In this document: in pieces, positions 45,141-57,600 of the stretch
Layout: each line of letters begins with the position of its first letter
How positions within the stretch are numbered: position 1 is the first letter of the stretch
Origin: Arcuatula senhousia
Lineage: Eukaryota; Mollusca; Bivalvia; Mytilida; Mytilidae
Length of the DNA: 64,000 nt
Assembly (NCBI GenBank): GCA_963971305.1
Contig: OZ020306.1
Span: 53,232,686 to 53,296,685 of the forward strand
Direction of reading: 5' to 3'
Program-made: the position numbers and the translations under genes
Notes under the pieces: model-generated
Databases searched by the model: none
What the model was told of the DNA's origin: nothing
What the model saw: the letters and a program-made list of their open reading frames with translations, nothing else

Positions 45141-45884
45141 AAATTAACCTGTAAATGTCAGGGTAAAAATTGACAGATGACCCCTTACAGGGGTATGGTA
45201 CTTTAATAATGAAAATATTGTGTTTTTTCGTGTAGTTGATCCAAAGATGAAGGTTTCTTGATTAAATTTTCAGTTCAATTAGCTCTTCAAAAATATCCAT
45301 TAGGCTGAGGCTGTCAGATAACCCCTTTTATAAGTTATGGCCCTTAATTGTCAAGTTTGGAGTTACTGACTTGCAGATTAAACCTATAAAAGTTGAAGAA
45401 AAGATTTTGTTTGCTTGAACGTTTGGAAACATGTGCTTTACAAGCGCCTTCATTATAAGGCGGGAATTGTATGATGATACTTTTATTGAGTTTTACACCT
45501 CAGATACCACAAAATATTTACATTCCGTCAATCATTGATGTCAGGTGAGCTCCTGTGAGCCTCCTGTTTAAAATTCGAATGGATTATACATAACATTGTA
45601 TGTGATCAGCTATAGTATAATGATTTTTAACGATTTTCAAGACAAATTTGAGGGTTAAAATTTATTTGTCCTTTTTAAACCTGGTAACAAGATACACACA
45701 AATTAATAAACAATTTCTTTTGTCTCTAGAATAAAATTTGATGCTTAAAGGAAAAAGACACAACTGTCTTACGGGAAATTAATGTATAAATAGTGAGTTT
45801 TTTGCAAATTTTAGCAATAAGCTTTGTGTGCTTGTTTGTTTTATGTCAAGTCAACGATATTTCAGTCATAAACAGGACTAATTG

Positions 45885-46175
45885 AAAATACAATACCAAA
45901 AACGGGTATAAAAATGTTAATTTGGTTATGTTGTATGTCGATATTTAAAGGAGTAACCTTTTCATCAGCATCCTTTGAATCAAAACATTGGAAGATCAAA
46001 AACCAAAAATATTGAATGAAAAGTTCTCAAAACCAAAAAGGTCGAACAGGCCAAAATCAGCACCGAGAATATCGACCATAACATTACGAGGAAAGAAATC
46101 TGGTGTTTTAAACAATTTTGAATTTAACAATCGGAAATTTCATTGACAAAAAACAACAAATTGAATATAACGATA
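45885..46175. repeat. Internal duplication within the macrosatellite unit, member a
   Basis: Diverged relative of 48080-48385: ACGGGTATAA, TCGATATTTAAAGGAGTAACC, AAAACATTGGAAGATCAAAA, AAATCTGGTGTTTTA. Both recur in every unit, and an inverted third relative lies near 36.1 kb. Confidence 0.7.
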
Positions 46176-46495
46176 CATGTAAGCAAAACCAAAAGTATAA
46201 AAATAAGCAGAACCACAAGTATTAAGTGCGCTAATAAACCGAGATTTTGTTGGTCGCTTATCCTAAGATGAATGAACCATTTCAAGACAAATTCTAAGCA
46301 AAGTAATTCAGGTAAATGATCAAAACATGATTGGATTGAAATCCAAACGACTGTAAAAGCTCCTACATAACATCCATATATAAACATGTGCATAGTTGTA
46401 CAGTTTGGAAGGGCGTGACAAAAAGACATGTACAATTTTGAATTAAAATATAAAGTAAAACTAGGAAACTATGAGCAGCTGCTCACAACACAAAT

Positions 46496-46531
46496 AAATC
46501 CCCCCCCCCCCAAAAAAAAAAAAAAAAAAAA
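46496..46531. repeat. Poly-C/poly-A tract of variable length
   Basis: About a dozen C followed by up to 19 A. The tract differs in length in each unit (51259, 56018 and 60779 regions), a useful marker for telling units apart. Confidence 0.8.
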
Positions 46532-47231
46532 TTATAGTATAACTAACGAATGATTCCGAATTTGAGGAAATATTCAACGAGTGACCGAACAACCCAATAA
46601 TTCACGAGTGTAAAGGTCTTTCGGTCACAAGTTTAATATTTCCCATATTCGGAATCCTGAGTAATAAATCTTATAAGGCTTCATTTATCAAATTATACTG
46701 ATTATTATACTGATTACAATTCAATCTGACATCATTTTTGTAAATCTAAAATTTTTGAGCTCAACATTTCTCATATTCTAACTTTTTCTCTAGCACTTAC
46801 AATATTCAAGATAAAATACATGTACAAAAACTGTGAAAATTACCAATTGACCAATTGACTTCTATAAGCAGTCGTCCCGTAACATTCCGCTTATGGAGTT
46901 TCGTATCACAGTTGATTCGTTACTCCAGAGCTTGCGGGAATTACACCGATTTCCTTGGCAGAGCGTCACGTTTGACAAAGAAATTGCTAACACAGGATTA
47001 TGTTGCTCCACGGTTGACAACATGCACTCGTTAGAATATTGGATTTTTATCTCTCAAATGAGTGCAGAATTGGTTTGTCGTAGAATTTTGTTTTGTCTTT
47101 CTTAACCGTTTTTGACACACTCGATTTGGAAATTAGTATCACGACGGGTAGCAGGCAGAAACAGCTTACCCTTCTGGAGCAACTTCGTTACGACTTGAGT
47201 TCGCGTTGTTGATTTCCGTTCGGTTGATTTT

Positions 47232-47417
47232 ATTTTCTATGTACTTATACAGGGCCGTTTATTGTATATTACGACACATTGGGACGGCCACCGGACCGAA
47301 TCCCAATACTTAGTCACAGTCCAACCGGGTGGGGCATGTAGCCCACTTACCCCTCTGTTAGTGCCACCTACTGACTTTTGGATTGAAAGAGGAGAAAAAT
47401 TGGAAGCATTTTCTATG
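47232..47417 (-). repeat. Single inverted monomer of the 179-bp satellite, macrosatellite unit 1
   Basis: The reverse complement matches the 42.8-45.1 kb array over one full monomer, bounded on both sides by ATTTTCTATG. The unit-2, -3 and -4 equivalents are 51994-52180, 56751-56937 and 61513-61700. Confidence 0.9.
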
Positions 47418-47885
47418 GAAATTACGGAAATTGCGGGTTGAACTATTTTCATGTAGGCACAATGATTTTCGACGTCATAGATGGCGTTATAGGTAACGAC
47501 GAATAACAGTTAATTAAAATTTCCCGCGTTTTTAGTTATTTCACTGAGTTAGATAAACGATTTCTGTTCACTCAGAAATCTTGATATTTCACTGCTATCT
47601 ATGTAATAATCAGATATAATTTCAAAATAGTACTTTGCTTTGGAAAATCCCAAAAATCAATCGGATTAAGAAAAAGATCGTGCACATATACATTATATCA
47701 TAAATATTGTGTGAAAGTTTATGAAAATCCATTGAGGAGTTGCGGATAAGATATGGGTACCCTATCATGGTGTAACGGAATGACGGACAGACAACCCTAT
47801 TACTATATACCCCCACTTCCCAAGTATAAAAAAAAATTAACTTCAGGTAATATTCCTGAAAGTATGCAAAACTTTCTTGTCCGTT

Positions 47886-47958
47886 TGATTGATTGACTTT
47901 CAAGTTGGTACAATTGATTGACTTTCAAGTTGTACAATTGATTGACTTTCAAGTTGTT
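47886..47958. repeat. 25-bp minisatellite, three units
   Basis: ATTGATTGACTTTCAAGTTG followed by TACAA, repeated three times. It recurs in each macrosatellite unit near 52650, 57407 and 62170. Confidence 0.9.
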
Positions 47959-48079
47959 CATGTTCATGTAACAAGTAGGAACTGGTTACCATGCGTAGCT
48001 GAGTTCACTTTCGCTACAACTGAGTTCGCGTTGTTGGTTGCTCTTCATTGCTTTTGTGTTTTTGTTTAATGCCATGTTT

Positions 48080-48385
48080 ATAATACAATACCAAAACGGG
48101 TATAATATCGGTGAATTTGGTTGTGCTGTATATCGATATTTCAAAGAGTAACCGTCGTCAAGAAGCATTATAATCGAAACATTGGAAGGTCAAAAACAAA
48201 CAGTATACAGTGAAAAGTACTCAAAGCCAAAAAATTCAAACTTGGAAGCCAAAATCCAGCTTCCCTAGGATATCAACAATGTGCAGTTCAATGAAAAAAA
48301 ACTGGTGTTTAGTCAATGAAAAATTGAACAATCAGGAATTTCAAAAACGAAAAAATATAATAAAATTTATAACTAGTTTACCACA
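48080..48385. repeat. Internal duplication within the macrosatellite unit, member b
   Basis: Partner of 45885-46175, about 2.2 kb downstream in the same orientation. It has ACGGGTATAATATCGG, TCGATATTTCAAAGAGTAACC and AACTGGTGTTTAGTC. Confidence 0.7.
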
Positions 48386-49890
48386 GAGTCACGCTGTATA
48401 AATCGCCAATCCCACTCTACATGCCTCATATATGTATATCAAAACTGAAAATAATAAGAAATCTATTTCAATCGTGCAGATCTTCTTTTTATATGCCTTA
48501 TTTTCACATTTGGCCCAGCGTTTCAACTCTGAAGGTTAATTATAGCGCTAGTACCAAGTCACGCATTGAAATTCACCCAAATCCTGCTCTACGTGCCCAT
48601 TCGTACACAAAATGGCATAGTATATCAACCCATGGCACAGTTTATCAACCCGATCAACTGATCGGTCACTTAGTTATGGTTTTAATATGAATCACCTACT
48701 CTTGCTCTGCATGCCTCTAAGTTCACAAAAAATACAGTAAATTAATCTCAATAACAGGTTTGTCACCTCAGTCGTGCTCTTAACATATAACCATTTATCA
48801 ATTCTATAATCTTTTGCAAGTTTGTCCGCTAAACACCTTTGTTAAATCGACTAAATCTGATCTACATGCCTTTAGTAGGTAAATCACCTAATCCTGCTCT
48901 GCAGGGCTCTATGTACATAATGTGGCTAGATTATCAACCTGGAAGTTCATAACAAGTGAGTTAACGGTGAGGTTACGGTGTGTAAATAAATCATTTTATT
49001 CTTGTGCAGGGGCATATGTATCACCAAGCCATGCTGTGTAAATCAGCTTTACATGCCACTGCTTTGAACCACATCAAAGAATATCGACCAATTCCGTTGC
49101 AGGTCCGTCACGTTATGAGTGACTCTGTGTTAATCACATAGTCCTACTTTATATTCCTTAATGTCACATATGGCCTAGTTTATCAGATTTATCCTGTAGT
49201 CTCGCCAATAGATGATCATACATGGCCTACCAACCCTTTAAGAGATTAATTCCTGAGTCATGCTGTGTAAATCCCCTGGTCTTGCTTCACATGTCTTTTC
49301 GTAAATATGTCTAGTATATCAACTTTGGAGTCCGTAGAATGTCAATGAACTAGTCAAATCGTCTAGTGCTGCTCTACATGCCTTTTATGTTTACATTTTG
49401 CACAGTAGATCTGAAGGCTTTTTACATATGCCATGTCATGTTTGGCAGTGTTAATCACCCATCCTGCTTTGCATACCTATGTTCACATATGACTTGGTAT
49501 ATCAACTCTGAACGCAATAAATATAATCTCCTTTTCTATGTACATATCAGGTCGGTAACCCAGTAACGGTGTGTAAATCACCTACCTTCTCCTATTCAGC
49601 ATTCCTCTAGGTAAACATATATGGTCAAGAATATCAAGTTAATCACTGAGACCTGCTCTACACAATATATGGCCCTGCACAATAAGAAATTTATCACCTA
49701 CTCACGTAGTGTAAATCCTTTAGTCCTGCTCTACAGGCTTTTTCGAACTCATATGGCCCAGTATATCAACCTGGAAGTTCATAGCAGGTCAGCCACTAAT
49801 CAAGGTGTGTAAATCACTTTACTTGGTCTACATGCCTCTACCTTCACATACAATCAACCTGGAAATCCAAAACAGTTTCCCATCTTTTGC
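48386..49890 (+). repeat. Degenerate array, unit about 110 bp, inside macrosatellite unit 1
   Basis: About 12 poorly conserved units with GTGTAAATCACC, TCCTGCTCTACATGCCT, TTCACATATGGC, AGTATATCAACCTGG. It is the parent-like relative of the 36.2-37.3 kb array and repeats in later units. Confidence 0.75.
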
Positions 49891-49902
49891 AAAAAATACA
49901 GT

Positions 49903-52900
49903 AAATTAACCTGTAAATGTCAGGGTAAAAAAAATTGACAGATGACCCCTTACAGGGTATGGTACTTTAATAATGAAAATATTGTGTTTTTTCGTGTAGT
50001 TGATCAAAGATGAAGGTTTCTTGATTAAATTTTCAGTTCAATTAGCTCTTCAAAAATATCCATTAGGCTGAGGCTGTCAGATAACCCCTTTTATAAGTTA
50101 TGGCCCTTAATTGTCAAGTTTGGAGTTACTGACTTGCAGATTAAACCTATAAAAGTTGAAGAAAAGATTTTGTTTGCTTGAACGTTTGGAAACATGTGCT
50201 TTACAAGCGCCTTCATTATAAGGCGGGAATTGTATGATGATACTTTTATTGAGTTTTACACCTCAGATACCACAAAATATTTACATTCCGTCAATCATTG
50301 ATGTCAGGTGAGCTCCTGTGAGCCTCCTGTTTAAAATTCGAATGGAATTATACATAACATTGTATGTGATCAGCTATAGTATAATGATTTTAACGATTTT
50401 CAAGACAAATTTGAGGGTTAAAATTTATTTGTCCTTTTTAAACCTGGTAACAAGATACACACAAATTAATAAACAATTTCTTTTGTCTCTAGAATAAAAT
50501 TTGATGCTTAAAGGAAAAAGACACAACTGTCTTACGGGAAATTAATGTATAAATAGTGAGTTTTTTGCAATTTTAGCAATAAGCTTTGTGTGCTTGTTTG
50601 TTTTATGTCAAGTCAACGATATTTCAGTCATAAACAGGACTAATTGAAAATACAATACCAAAAACGGGTATAAAAATGTTAATTTGGTTATGTTGTATGT
50701 CGATATTTAAAGGAGTAACCTTTTCATCAGCATTCTTTGAATCAAAACCATGGAAGGATCAAAACCAAAAATATTGAATGAAAAGTTCTCAAAAACCAAA
50801 AAGGTCGAACAGGCCAAAATCAGCACCGAGAATATCGACCATAACATTACGAGGAAAGAAATCTGGTGTTTTAAACAATTTGAATTTAACAATCGGAAAT
50901 TTCATTGACAAAAAACAACAAATTGAATATAACGATACATGTAAGCAAAACCAAAGTATAAAAATAAGCAGAACCACAGTATTAAGTGCGCTAATAACCG
51001 AGATTTTGTTGGTCGCTTATCCTAAGATGAATGAACCATTTCAAGACAAATTCTAAGCAAAGTAATTCAGGTAAATGATCAAAACATGATTGGATTGAAA
51101 TCCAAACGACTGTAAAAGCTCCTACATAACATCCATATATAACCATGTGCATAGTTGTACAGTATTGGAAGGGCGTGACAAAAAGACATGTACAATTTTG
51201 AATTAAATATAAAGTAAAACTAGGAAACTATGAGCAGCTGCTCACAACACAAATAAATCCCCCCCCCCCCCAAAAAAAAAAAAAAAATAATTATAGTATA
51301 AACTAACGAATGATTCGAATTTGAGGAAATATTCAACGAGTGACCGAACAAACCAATAATTCACGAGTGAATTATAAAGGTCTTTCGGTCACAAGTTTAA
51401 TATTTCCCATATTCGGAATCCTGAGTAATAAATCTTATAAGGCTTCATTTATCAAATTATACTGATTATTATACTGATTACATTCAATCTGACATCTATT
51501 TTTGTAAATCTAAAATTTTTGAGCTCAACATTTCTCATATTCTAACTTTTTCTCTAGCACTTACAATATTCAAGATAAAAATACATGTACAAAAACTGTG
51601 AAAATTACCAATTGACCAATTGACTTCCTATAAGCAGTCGTCCCGTAACATTCCGCTTATGGAGTTTTCGTATCACAGTTGATTCGTTACTCCAGAGCTT
51701 GCGGAATTACACCGATTTCCTTGGCAGAGCGTCACGTTTGACAAAGAAATTGCTAACACAGGATTATGTTGCTCCACGGTTGACAACATGCACTAGAATA
51801 TTGGATTTTTATCTCTCAAATGAGTGCAGAATTTGGTTTGTCGTAGAATTTTGTTTTGTCTTTCTTAACCGTTTTTGACACACTGATTTGGAAATTAGTA
51901 TCACGACGGGTAGCAGGCAGAAACAGCTTACCCTTCTGGAGCAACTTCGTTACGACTTGAGTTCGCGTTGTTGATTTCCGTTCGGTTGATTTTATTTTCT
52001 ATGTACTTATACAGGGCCGTTTATTGTATATTACGACACATTGGGACGGCCACCGGACCGAATCCCAATACTTAGTCACAGTCCAACCGGGTGGGGCATG
52101 TAGCCCACTTACCCCTCTGTTAGTGCCACCTACTGACTTTTGGATTGAAAGAGGAGAAAAATTGGGAAGCATTTTCTATGGAAATTACGGAAATTGCGGG
52201 TTGAACTATTTTCATGTAGGCACAATGATTTTCGACGTCATAGATGGCGTTATAGGTAACGACGAATAACAGTTAATTAAAATTTCCCGCGTTTTTAGTT
52301 ATTTCACTGAGTTAGATAAACGATTTCTGTTCACTCAGAAATCTTGATATTTCACTGCTATCTATGTAATAATCAGATATAATTTCAAAATAGTACTTTG
52401 CTTTGGAAAATCCCAAAAATCAATCGGATTAAGAAAAAGATCGTGCACATATACATTATATCATAAATATTGTGTGAAAGTTTTATGAAAATCCATTGAG
52501 GAGTTGCGGATAAGATATGGGTACCCTATCATGGTGTAACGGAATGACGGACAGACAACCCTATTACTATATACCCCCACTTCCCAAGTATAAAAAAAAT
52601 TAACTTCAGGTAATATTCCTGAAAGTATGCAAAACTTTCTTGTCCGTTTGATTGATTGACTTTCAAGTTGTACAATTGATTGACTTTCAAGTTGTACAAT
52701 TGATTGACTTTCAAGTTGTTCATGTTCATGTAACAAGTAGGAACTGGTTACCATGCGTAGCTGAGTTCACTTTCGCTACAACTGAGTTCGCGTTGTTGGT
52801 TGCTCTTCATTGCTTTTGTGTTTTTGTTTAATGCCATGTTTATAATACAATACCAAAACGGGTATAATATCGGTGAATTTGGTTGTGCTGTATATCGATA

Positions 52901-54658
52901 TTTCAAAGAGTAACCGTCGTCAAGAAGCATTATAATCGAAACATTGGAAGGTCAAAAACAAACAGTATACAGTGAAAAGTACTCAAAGCCAAAAATTTCA
53001 AACTTGGAAGCCAAAATCCAGCTCCTAGGATATCAACAATGTGCAGTTCAATGAAAAAAACTGGTGTTTAGTCAATGAAAAATTGAACAATCAGGAATTT
53101 CAAAAACGAAAAAATATAATAAAATTTATAACTAGTTTACCACAGAGTCACGCTGTATAAATCGCCAATCCCACTCTACATGCCTCATATATGTATATCA
53201 AAACTGAAAATAATAAGAAATCTATTTCAATCGTGCAGATCTTCTTTTTATATGCCTTATTTTCACATTTGGCCCAGCGTTTCAACTCTGAAGGTAATTA
53301 TAGCGCTAGTACCAAGTCACGCATTGAAATTCACCAAATCCTGCTCTACGTGCCCATTCGTACACAAAATGGCATAGTATATCAACCCATGGCACAGTTT
53401 ATCAACCCGATCAACTGATCGGTCACTTAGTTATGGTTTTAATATGAATCACCTACTCTTGCTCTGCATGCCTCTAAGTTCACAAAAAATACAGTAAATT
53501 AATCTCAATAACAGGTTTGTCACCTCAGTCGTGCTCTTAACATATAACCATTTATCAATTCTATAATCTTTTGCAAGTTTGTCCGCTAAACACCTTTGTT
53601 AAATCGACTAAATCTGATCTACATGCCTTTAGTAGGTAAATCACCTAATCCTGCTCTGCAGGGCTCTATGTACATAATGTGGCTAGATTATCAACCTGGA
53701 AGTTCATAACAAGTGAGTTAACGGTGAGGTTACGGTGTGTAAATAAATCATTTATTCTTGTGCAGGGGCATATGTATCACCAAGCCATGCTGTGTAAATC
53801 AGCTTTACATGCCACTGCTTTGAACCACATCAAAGAATATCGACCAATTCCGTTGCAGGTCCGTCACGTTATGAGTGACTCTGTGTTAATCACATAGTCC
53901 TACTTTATATTCCTTAATGTCACATATGGCCTAGTTTATCAGATTTATCCTGTAGTCTCGCCAATAGATGATCATACATGGCCTACCAACCCTTTAAGAG
54001 ATTAATTCCTGAGTCATGCTGTGTAAATCCCCTGGTCTTGCTTCACATGTCTTTTCGTAAATATGTCTAGTATATCAACTTTGGAGTCCGTAGAATGTCA
54101 ATGAACTAGTCAAATCGTCTAGTGCTGCTCTACATGCCTTTTATGTTTACATTTTGCACAGTAGATCTGAAGGCTTTTTACATATGCCATGTCATGTTTG
54201 GCAGTGTTAATCACCCATCCTGCTTTGCATACCTATGTTCACATATGACTTGGTATATCAACTCTGAACGCAATAAATATAATCTCCTTTTCTATGTACA
54301 TATCAGGTCGGTAACCCAGTAACGGTGTGTAAATCACCTACCTTCTCCTATTCAGCATTCCTCTAGGTAAACATATATGGTCAAGAATATCAAGTTAATC
54401 ACTGAGACCTGCTCTACACAATATATGGCCCTGCACAATAAGAAATTTATCACCTACTCACGTAGTGTAAATCCTTTAGTCCTGCTCTACAGGCTTTTTC
54501 GAACTCATATGGCCCAGTATATCAACCTGGAAGTTCATAGCAGGTCAGCCACTAATCAAGGTGTGTAAATCACTTTACTTGGTCTACATGCCTCTACCTT
54601 CACATACAATCAACCTGGAAATCCAAAACAGTTTCCCATCTTTTGCAAAAAATACAGT
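49903..54658 (+). repeat. 4.76-kb macrosatellite, unit 2
   Basis: 4,756 bp, colinear with unit 1. Differences are mostly single-base indels, for example GATTCGAAT against GATTCCGAAT near 51315, ACCACAGTAT against ACCACAAGTAT near 50974, and a lost base in GCGGAATT near 51702, plus a missing CTCGTT near 51793. Confidence 0.95.
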
Positions 54659-57600
54659 AAATTAACCTGTAAATGTCAGGGTAAAAATTGACAGATGACC
54701 CCTTACAGGGGTATGGTACTTTAATAATGAAAATATTGTGTTTTTTCGTGTAGTTGATCCAAAGATGAAGGTTTCTTGATTAAATTTTCAGTTCAATTAG
54801 CTCTTCAAAAATATCCATTAGGCTGAGGCTGTCAGATAACCCCTTTTATAAGTTATGGCCCTTAATTGTCAAGTTTGGAGTTACTGACTTGCAGATTAAA
54901 CCTATAAAAGTTGAAGAAAAGATTTTGTTTGCTTGAACGTTTGGAAACATGTGCTTTACAAGCGCCTTCATTATAAGGCGGGAATTGTATGATGATACTT
55001 TTATTGAGTTTTACACCTCAGATACCACAAAATATTTACATTCCGTCAATCATTGATGTCAGGTGAGCTCCTGTGAGCCTCCTGTTTAAAATTCGAATGG
55101 ATTATACATAACATTGTATGTGATCAGCTATAGTATAATGATTTTTAACGATTTTCAAGACAAATTTGAGGGTTAAAATTTATTTGTCCTTTTTAAACCT
55201 GGTAACAAGATACACACAAATTAATAAACAATTTCTTTTGTCTCTAGAATAAAATTTGATGCTTAAAGGAAAAAGACACAACTGTCTTACGGGAAATTAA
55301 TGTATAAATAGTGAGTTTTTTGCAAATTTTAGCAATAAGCTTTGTGTGCTTGTTTGTTTTATGTCAAGTCAACGATATTTCAGTCATAAACAGGACTAAT
55401 TGAAAATACAATACCAAAAACGGGTATAAAAATGTTAATTTGGTTATGTTGTATGTCGATATTTAAAGGAGTAACCTTTTCATCAGCATTCTTTGAATCA
55501 AAACATTGGAAGATCAAAAACCAAAAATATTGAATGAAAAGTTCTCAAAACCAAAAAGGTCGAACAGGCCAAAATCAGCACCGAGAATATCGACCATAAC
55601 ATTACGAGGAAAGAAATCTGGTGTTTTAAACAATTTTGAATTTAACAATCGGAAATATCATTGACAAAAAACAACAAATTGAATATAACGATACATGTAA
55701 GCAAAACCAAAAGTATAAAAATAAGCAGAACCACAAGTATTAAGTGCGCTAATAAACCGAGATTTTGTTGGTCGCTTATCCTAAGATGAATGAACCATTT
55801 CAAGACAAATTCTAAGCAAAGTAATTCAGGTAAATGATCAAAACATGATTGGATTGAAATCCAAACGACTGTAAAAGCTCCTACATAACATCCATATATA
55901 AACATGTGCATAGTTGTACAGTTTGGAAGGGCGTGACAAAAAGACATGTACAATTTTGAATTAAAATATAAAGTAAAACTAGGAAACTATGAGCAGCTGC
56001 TCACAACACAAATAAATCCCCCCCCCCCCCCAAAAAAAAAATAATTATAGTATAACTAACGAATGATTCCGAATTTGAGGAAATATTCAACGAGTGACCG
56101 AACAACCCAATAATTCACGAGTGAATTATAAAGGTCTTTCGGTCACAAGTTTAATATTTCCCATATTCGGAATCCTGAGTAATAAATCTTATAAGGCTTC
56201 ATTTATCAAATTATACTGATTATTATACTGATTACAATTCAATCTGACATCATTTTTGTAAATCTAAAATTTTTGAGCTCAACATTTCTCATATTCTAAC
56301 TTTTTCTCTAGCACTTACAATATTCAAGATAAAATACATGTACAAAAACTGTGAAAATTACCAATTGACCAATTGACTTCTATAAGCAGTCGTCCCGTAA
56401 CATTCCGCTTATGGAGTTTTCGTATCACAGTTGATTCGTTACTCCAGAGCTTGCGGGAATTACACCGATTTCCTTGGCAGAGCGTCACGTTTGACAAAGA
56501 AATTGCTAACACAGGATTATGTTGCTCCACGGTTGACAACATGCACTCGTTAGAATATTGGATTTTTATCTCTCAAATGAGTGCAGAATTTGGTTTGTCG
56601 TAGAATTTTGTTTTGTCTTTCTTAACCGTTTTTGACACACTGATTTGGAAATTAGTATCACGACGGGTAGCAGGCAGAAACAGCTTACCCTTCTGGAGCA
56701 ACTTCGTTACGACTTGAGTTCGCGTTGTTGATTTCCGTTCGGTTGATTTTATTTTCTATGTACTTATACAGGGCCGTTTATTGTATATTACGACACATTG
56801 GGACGGCCACCGGACCGAATCCCAATACTTAGTCACAGTCCAACCGGGTGGGGCATGTAGCCCACTTACCCCTCTGTTAGTGCCACCTACTGACTTTTGG
56901 ATTGAAAGAGGAGAAAAATTGGGAAGCATTTTCTATGGAAATTACGGAAATTGCGGGTTGAACTATTTTCATGTAGGCACAATGATTTTCGACGTCATAG
57001 ATGGCGTTATAGGTAACGACGAATAACAGTTAATTAAAATTTCCCGCGTTTTTAGTTATTTCACTGAGTTAGATAAACGATTTCTGTTCACTCAGAAATC
57101 TTGATATTTCACTGCTATCTATGTAATAATCAGATATAATTTCAAAATAGTACTTTGCTTTGGAAAATCCCAAAAATCAATCGGATTAAGAAAAAGATCG
57201 TGCACATATACATTATATCATAAATATTGTGTGAAAGTTTTATGAAAATCCATTGAGGAGTTGCGGATAAGATATGGGTACCCTATCATGGTGTAACGGA
57301 ATGACGGACAGACAACCCTATTACTATATACCCCCACTTCCCAAGTATAAAAAAAATTAACTTCAGGTAATATTCCTGAAAGTATGCAAAACTTTCTTGT
57401 CCGTTTGATTGATTGACTTTCAAGTTGTACAATTGATTGACTTTCAAGTTGTACAATTGATTGACTTTCAAGTTGTTCATGTTCATGTAACAAGTAGGAA
57501 CTGGTTACCATGCGTAGCTGAGTTCACTTTCGCTACAACTGAGTTCGCGTTGTTGGTTGCTCTTCATTGCTTTTGTGTTTTTGTTTAATGCCATGTTTAT

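Larger units (their letters stand above)
46460..47830 (+). mobile_element. Composite element in the macrosatellite, related to 15297-16062
   Basis: The left end ACTAGGAAACTATGAGC with a small hairpin (GAGCAGCTGCTC) and a poly-C/poly-A run, and the right end GTAACGGAATGACGGACAG and CTATATACCCCCAC, correspond to the ends of the 15.3-kb element. Between them lie a 40-bp-arm inverted repeat (46552-46660), an unassigned 500 bp, the inverted 179-bp satellite monomer and one 173-bp-type unit. The matching parts of units 2-4 start near 51220, 55977 and 60738. Confidence 0.6.
45141..49902 (+). repeat. 4.76-kb macrosatellite, unit 1
   Basis: Delimited by AAATTAACCTGTAAATGTC, which recurs at 49903, 54659 and 59417. 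The unit (4,762 bp) contains, in order, a 45.1-46.4 kb body, a 173-bp-element relative with an inverted satellite monomer, a 25-bp minisatellite, a repeat of part of the body, and the degenerate 110-bp array. Open frames on either strand recur only because the DNA recurs. They break at 1-bp indels between units and show no domain. Confidence 0.95.
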
